A stretch of 64,000 nt of DNA from Branchiostoma lanceolatum (taxonomy: Eukaryota > Chordata > Leptocardii > Amphioxiformes > Branchiostomatidae), in assembly GCF_035083965.1 (NCBI RefSeq), contig NC_089738.1, positions 2,834,259 through 2,898,258 on the forward strand. The letters run 5' to 3'. The first letter of the stretch is position 1. Each line of letters opens with the position of its first letter. The notes beneath the pieces were generated by a model. It saw nothing but the letters and a program-made list of their open reading frames with translations, was not told where the DNA came from and searched no databases. A program made the translations under genes and the position numbers. This document shows, piece after piece, positions 57,860-64,000 of this stretch.

Positions 57860-58720
57860 CTACCTGCCAAGTAAATACCATGAAAATCTGTCGCTCCTTT
57901 CTTCAGTTATTCACCTTTGAAGATTTTGACAAATACGCCATTACAGTTCCAGTGACACATACCAGAGGGCCCAAAATTGACCTTGACCTTTCTCCTCCCG
58001 ACAACTACCAACATACCAAATATCATTACAATTCATCTACACGTTCAATAATTATGCTGATTTTACGCATCCGGTGACACGTACATACACACACAGTGAC
58101 ACAAACATACACACACGCGCACACACACGCAAACACACTAACTTTGCATGATTTGCACTTCAGTGTGTACATCTCTGTCCAACCTACCTGCGTACCAAAT
58201 AACATGAAAATATGTTGTTCCTCTCTTCAGTTATACCCCTTTAGAACATTTTTACAAATAGGGCATTGCAGTTCCAGGGACACAAACCAGGGGGCCCAAA
58301 ATCGACCTTGACCATTCTCCTCCCAGCGCATACCCACATACCAAATATCATAACAATCCACCTACACGTTCTACAGTTATGCTTACTTCAAGCATCCAGC
58401 GACACACATGCAAACGATTTACCTCCTTACTTATGCAAATTCGGTCTCATTTGCATAGTTTGCACTTAAAGTGTGTACATCTTGGTCTAACCTACCTGTG
58501 TACTACATAACATGACGATCTGTCGATCCTCTCTTCAGTTCTTCTACATTGAAGATTTTTACAAATACGCCATTGCAGTTTCAGTCACACATGCCAGGGG
58601 GCCCAAAATCGACCTTGACCTTCCTCCTCTTAACACCCACCTATATATCAAAAATCATTACAATCCATGTACAGGTTCTACAGTTATGGGGACTTTAAGC
58701 ATCCAGTGACACATACATAC
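57860..58720 (+). repeat. Three tandem copies of the dispersed repeat
   Basis: Copies of about 270-290 bp near 57862-58135, 58140-58410 and 58430-58720. Each has the order CTACCTGCGTACCAAAT, CTTCAGTTAT, GCAGTTCCAG...ACACA, GGGGGCCCAAAATCGACCTT GACC and CATACCAAATATCATTACAA. CA-rich ends follow. Confidence 0.8.
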
Positions 58721-59074
58721 ACACAAACACCAAACGCAAGCAAAACAGTATATCCATGAAAAAGCCTTTTTTCATGGAGATAACAACGTTTTCCACTTTT
58801 TGAAACGGTTATGAAAGAGAGAAAAATTACAAACAATTGTTATTCACAACTTAAAGCGTTTGGTTTTGGCTTTAAGAATTATTTGGATTGCTCAACAAAC
58901 AGCGGGGACGGAGACTTTTATGGATAAAAAGCATATCATGATTAGCGATTAGTCAGGACCGCAGTTTGCAGACATTATCAGATATGTCTAAGGACCTATA
59001 GACAACAACGACGCAGCAAAGTAACATCTCCAGGATCCAGAAAACTGAAGAAGGACGAGCGTCGTTTCCTACAG

Positions 59075-62000
59075 TGCATCCACGGCCCATACAAACCCAG
59101 CCGTGGGACATTCCCGCTCATCACACGCCTGGAACAGATACTGATATGGCTGAAAACGTTTATGAAAATAATGATGCAGATAATGATGAACATGTGTACC
59201 AGGATCCAGATGAACTAGCTGAAAATGCCAACCATCCGCCAGGTAAACAACTACAGACAATAAAGATGCTGCAAAGTAACGTCAAGGAATCCATTCAAGG
59301 AAAAGGCGGAGCTTCTTGTTCTACAGTAAATCCAAGGTCCAAACAAACTCAGCCGTGTGACATTCCCGCTCATCACACGCCTGGAACAGATACTGATATG
59401 GCTGAGAACATTTATGAAAATAAGGATGTAGATGATGATGAACATGTGTACCAGGATCCAGATGAACTAGCTGAAAATGCCAACCATCCGCCAGGTAAAC
59501 AACTACAGACGATAAAGATGCAGCAAAGTAACGTCAAGGAATCCACTCAAGGAAAAGGAGTAGCTTCTTGTCCCACCGAAGATCCAAGGTTCATACAGAC
59601 TCAGCCGTGTGACATCCCCGTCCATCACACTCCCGGAACAAACACTGATGTGGCTGAAAACGTTTATGAAAATTATGATGTAGATGATGATGAACATGTG
59701 TATCAGGATCCAGATGAACTAGCTGAAAATGGCAACCACCCGCCGGGTAAACAAATACAGACGATAAAGATGCCGCAAAGTCATGTCTCCGACATTCAGA
59801 CGACTCTTGCCCTTCTGAGTCACAGTCCATACAGAAGCAGCCGTGGGACGTCCCCGCTGATCAGACTGATGGAACAGACACTTATGTGGCTGAAGATCTA
59901 TATGACAATGAATATATAGATGAGGATCGACATGTGTACCAGGATCCAGATGAACCAACTGAAAGTGTCCACTCTCCGTCAGGTAAGACAAAAATAACGA
60001 GAACTTAAAGTTGCACTTTATTTGATACTCCGATAAGCTGACGATTTGATAGTCCAATAAAATGACGTATAGCTCATCTTTTTTCCTACAAATGTCTAGA
60101 AAATAGGTCAGCCACGATAGAAGAAATCCCTTTAACAACAGCTATCTTACGGGACGTCGAATTGTCAAAAGTCTTTTTCACACCACAGTGGTACAAAAAG
60201 TATATGTAATTTGTAGCTGCCATTCAGCAGGTGAAGTATTTTTATGTCCTTGTTTCCTGAGAGAACAAACATGTAGCCGTGACGTAGCCTTTTTATAGAT
60301 ATCGATCGAAATAAGTTTTTTAAAAAGTGTAAAATTCAATATCACGATGAATACAGGACGTGTTATTCCATTTGCTACAAAGCTTAAGATGGAGAAAATT
60401 ACAAATTTCGACTTTATGTGTAGTAATGTTGTACAAAATGCTGATCAAAAGTTTAGAAGTCAATATATTGAAATAACCTTGTGTTGCTGTTGGGGCTGGT
60501 TTTGGGCTCGAAATGTTCGACGGTATTTAAGGAGTGCGAATAATTATTTTAACAATAGCAACTTATTGAAACTTCCAAATAACAGAATAGTAGGTTTTGA
60601 TTTTTTTCCCGTTGCTACCCGCGTTAGGCAAAGTATTGTGTTGAATGGTTGATTTAAGAAAAAGATTTTGCAACCATGTACGACTATTTTCAGGTTTTGG
60701 GGAGGCTTTTTAGATAGACAAACATCGTTTAAGATTGGTTCAAAATGTCAATGAAAATCTCGCCTTTTTTCGTCGACTAGGAACAAAATGAAAACATTTT
60801 CTTTTGGGGATTATTTTGATATTTCTGATTTTAAGTAAAGTTTTTGTATGGCTGCAAATTAAATAACATTACTTTTACATTTACGAACCACTCTGCATAC
60901 TTAGAATTGCGAACCGCGCACAAGAAAATTCTAACCTCTTATAATTAGAAACTAACCCTGGATTGGTAATATTTTTTAGCTTATTTCTAAAGATATTTAG
61001 AAAAGGCTCCCAGTGCGCACATTGCATCGGATACTATAAGACTATAAAAATGGAGCTTGTTTACGAGTTATGAGTGGAAAGAAAAGAAGGAAATATGGGC
61101 TACGAAACTTTGGGGGTTTCCGCTGGAATATTCCATAGTTGCAAAACTTTCTGCCCACCATTCGGTTAGCTATTGGATTGTATTATTTCAAAGTTAAACA
61201 TTCATGAAAAAAATCAGTAATATTTCATTTGTGTGAGTTTTAATTTTGGCCTCTCTGATACCAGCAAAGCAATATCTCCGCTATTCAGACAACTCAGAGA
61301 ATAGCGTTTTCCCTTTCTGTAGATCCACGGTCCATACAGACGCAGCCGTGTGCGGTCCTTGATCACGACACACCTGGAACGGATAGTGATGTGGCTGAAG
61401 ATGTTTATGAAAATGACGATGTAGATGGAAATGTGTACATGGATTTAAATGAACCAGCTGAAAGTGTCAACCCTCCGTCAGGTAAGCCAAATGCAACTTT
61501 TAAGGAATTAACAGGAACTAAAATATTAAAGCCTTTGATTTTCCTTTCTTTACACCTCACCTATAGTTTCTTACGTTACTTAAGCTTGTATTGGGTTCCT
61601 TATCAAAATTATGTAGTTAAAGCAAATTTACTTTTTAATGTTAAGAATCTATAGCAATTGTTCTTGTCTCCTGTTACTTCTCTCATTAACGAAATATGCA
61701 TCTCAAAACTGTAGCCTTTCGAGTGCATATTTTTATTAGACCGATGTTTTAGTTATTCATTTCACTTCCAGCTTTCATTGAATAAAGGAAATATATAGCT
61801 TGGTGTCTAACAAGTACTCATGCATTTTCAGCCCTTAAAGACAATATGTCTGCCCCCATGTCACTGTTTTAAGAAAATACTTTTGAGATACATTTTGAGA
61901 AAAATACGAATGTATCATTTTCTTCAAAAAACTTCGTTATTGAATATTACTGTAATATTTTATAGTAGTGTTTAGCTTTCAAGATTCTCGCAATTGGTAG

Positions 62001-64000
62001 AAACATTGAATTATGTCATTAGTAGCCTGATTCATCTCTCTCTCTCTCTTAAACATTCAAGTGCAGTCATCGTGGCATCCACTATAGTAACAATATGATC
62101 TTATGACTGTTCCCAGACTGAGCCAATTAATATACCCCAGGGATTCCCTCTTTGTCCTTAAAAGATTGGAACAATCACATACATGGCTGGCAAATGACTT
62201 GCCATCATCCGATGCACTATCAAAAAAGGGTAAAATTGACAATTCAATTAGCTAAAAAGAAAAAAAGTATAATTATTTGTGATTAATTTATTCCTTTTTT
62301 GTTTTACATTTTTTTAGTCTGATTATTTTTGGTCTGTCATACAACCTAACAGTTATAAAGGTGTACTTAAGTCAGTTTTCTGACTGACAACTTATACAAT
62401 TTTTTAACTTACATTAGGGGCGAAAAACAGCTAAATCAAATTAAATTCCATCTTTATTGTTGTCTACGATTATCATAGAATGATTTCTAACAGTTTGAAT
62501 TATCTCAGTTGCGACAGACGGGGGTCCTGAAGCTCGTGACGAGTTGCGTCCATCCCGCTCATGCGCTCAGCTGGTTTGTGCAGTTATCATCGCATACGCT
62601 GCAGTAGCAATTATACTGACCGGACTCCTCTTCTCAGAATCCAGTCAGTCGAACCATCCATATCCGACATCACCAATTTTAAAAGTCAGGGTAATTTTTT
62701 TTCGTATTATTAGAGTGAATAGTGACTGTGTGCTCCTGATACAAGACAGCAACAAACTAGAAAGACAATATTCGCGAGAGCAAATATATATATAACATAT
62801 AATTCATTCATTGCCTTTCCCATATCTACACAAGTCTTGACTTTTTCATAATCACCCGAGTACAGAATTTAATTCTAACAAATATACCTCCGGACTCTTC
62901 TAGCGGTGAATGGACCAACAAGTATCATGCCAATTTCTGAATGTAAACAACTACAGCCTAGCCGAAGGTTTCTTCTATGGAAGAATTTCCACATTCTGAT
63001 AGTCCAAGTATATTGAACCCATACAATGGATGGGATTTTAAAAGGTTCATTTTCTTCGTGTCTTTTAAACCTAAACTAGAGTTCCACGAACACATTTTCT
63101 TCGCCAAGGCTCATTCAGGCTTTAACATCAAATTTGGTCATACCCCATGCCGTTTGGAACTTACGACGGGGAGGAGGGCAGTCTAGAAAGGGTTAAAAAT
63201 CATTTGGTGGTACAGGACCAGTATATATATGTCTAGTATGCTGATATATGTTAAATCTGGTCATGAAAAATATGAATTAACTGTTTATATTATATGGGCC
63301 ACAAAAGGTTTGATATTTCAGTGTCTTAAGTTGAAAGTGATGATGAAATGACACAGTCAATATATATGAATAGAATAAATCTTTATCCCATATCATGTGG
63401 GCTGTCGATCAACTTAACAGTAATGAAAATGTTACTACTGTTTCAGACGACAATGATGAAAACAGCTCACACCCCGATAGAGCATCCATCTACATCCACA
63501 TCGCACAATGTAGAGTCTGAACCTACCGATACTGTGAGTATTGTAGTGCTGACTTGCCCGTCTCTATATACTAGCTGTCAATCCTATGAGTACATTCCAT
63601 ATAACCAAGTGATATTTACTTGGTATTTTGTATATATACATGAAGTAGACCTTACGAAAGTCGCTGTGCTTTTGCTGTGTCAATAAAGATTTATCTAAAA
63701 ACTCAAGGAACACCCCAAATAGTCTATTAGAAATGCCAAACTAAAGCAAGTATGAACATTTATGTTTAGAGTAATGATGTGTTTAAAATAACGTATCAAC
63801 AGCATTTGAAGGACTATCATTTAGCACAAGATTCAGAAAAAACACTGTGCTTTATACAGTGACTTACTAGATATAAAAAATCGTAATTATGATTGCATTG
63901 ATGATTATAAATCTGGAAATCAAATAACTGTTCGAACGAATAGAAAATGTATATGAGGTTGTTTCGTCGACAGGCATTGGTATCCAGCGAAAGCAGCTCC
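59075..64000 (+). CDS. Tyrosine-motif/transmembrane/NHL-type protein, copy B (partial, 3' end beyond window)
   Basis: Exons: 59075-59242 (168 nt), 59327-59494 (168), 59582-59746 (165), possibly 59800-59982 (183), 61323-61481 (159), all phase 1-1. Then 62165-62229 (shifted acceptor, breaks frame), 62509-62690 (transmembrane, phase 1-0), 63447-63533 (phase 0-0) and 63974 onward. Skipping 62165-62229 keeps frame, since both 61481 and 62509 are phase 1. The predicted topology is a type II membrane protein: a cytosolic N-terminal tyrosine array, one helix with Arg on its N-terminal side, then an ectodomain that in copy A continues into an NHL propeller. The first coding exon is not found. The spacer 59747-59799 is only 53 nt, so use of the fourth tyrosine exon is doubtful. 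Confidence 0.65.
62509..62690 (+). CDS. Transmembrane exon of the copy B gene
   Basis: 182 nt, acceptor TTATCTCAG, donor GTAATT, phase 1 to 0. Encodes RDELRPSRSCAQLVCAVIIA followed by the rest of one hydrophobic helix (VCAVIIAYAAVAIILTGLLF) and a polar SESSQSNHP segment. Arg residues on the N-terminal side predict a cytosolic N-terminus. There is no counterpart in copy A, where the flanking sequences (GTCTACGATTAT and CATTGCC) lie about 45 bp apart. Confidence 0.85.

Larger units (their letters stand above)
55425..64000. repeat. Segmental duplication, copy B (runs off the window)
   Basis: Same order as 45820-53040. It carries a 2.1-kb insertion absent from copy A at about 56665-58790 (inverted-repeat element plus tandem dispersed repeats) and an extra stretch of about 330 bp (62473-62800) with the transmembrane exon. 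The final bases 63974-64000 match the start of exon 53016. Confidence 0.9.

Overview
This is a stretch of animal nuclear genome with split genes, GT-AG introns, non-LTR retrotransposons and short foldback transposons. The set of families suggests a lancelet (Branchiostoma-like cephalochordate): very large phase-1 exon-shuffled receptors, NHL-repeat membrane proteins with tyrosine-rich tails, and CR1/Jockey-like LINE remnants. That assignment is inference. All gene models below were built by hand from reading frames, splice sites and intron phase.

Region 1 (1-7951) holds two tandem, closely related monocarboxylate-transporter-like (SLC16) genes on the + strand, each with four coding exons. The downstream copy (5805-7951) is intact and encodes 469 aa. 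The upstream copy (673-2955) has lost the canonical acceptor of its third coding exon, next to a foldback element in the same intron. A fragment of the last exon of such a gene lies at 44427-44515 on the - strand.

Region 2 (8632-42709) is read as ONE + strand gene of 37 coding exons. Its phases all fit, and the exons sum to 6471 nt (2156 codons plus stop). The predicted protein is a signal peptide, a Tyr/Asp-rich segment, CUB, CCP, MAM, CUB, CCP, CUB, CCP, SRCR, SRCR, LDLR class-B propeller, EGF, C-type lectin, LDLa, Frizzled CRD, kringle, CCP, and then a complete Cys-loop pentameric ligand-gated ion-channel subunit (ligand-binding domain with an exact C-x13-C loop, M1-M4). This adhesion/recognition ectodomain fused to a nicotinic-type channel is the most striking object in the window. 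Its introns carry LINE remnants, foldback elements and a 7.5-kb terminal-inverted-repeat element (28544-36092). That element has arms of ATGTGAA-like arrays and a core of about seven 448-bp tandem units, and a LINE is nested in the array.

Region 3 (42710-45819) is intergenic, with a tRNA-derived SINE, a LINE tail and the transporter fragment.

Region 4 (45820-64000) is a tandem segmental duplication: copy A about 45820-53040, copy B about 55425 to the window end. Each copy carries part of a gene whose N-terminal part is an array of 53-61-codon phase-1 exons, each with a Y-x-N motif and a second acidic tyrosine motif. A transmembrane exon, short linker exons and an NHL beta-propeller exon follow. 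Copy A has the NHL exon but lacks the transmembrane exon. Copy B has the transmembrane exon but runs off the window before the NHL exon. Both copies carry exon-level lesions, so which isoforms are functional is open.
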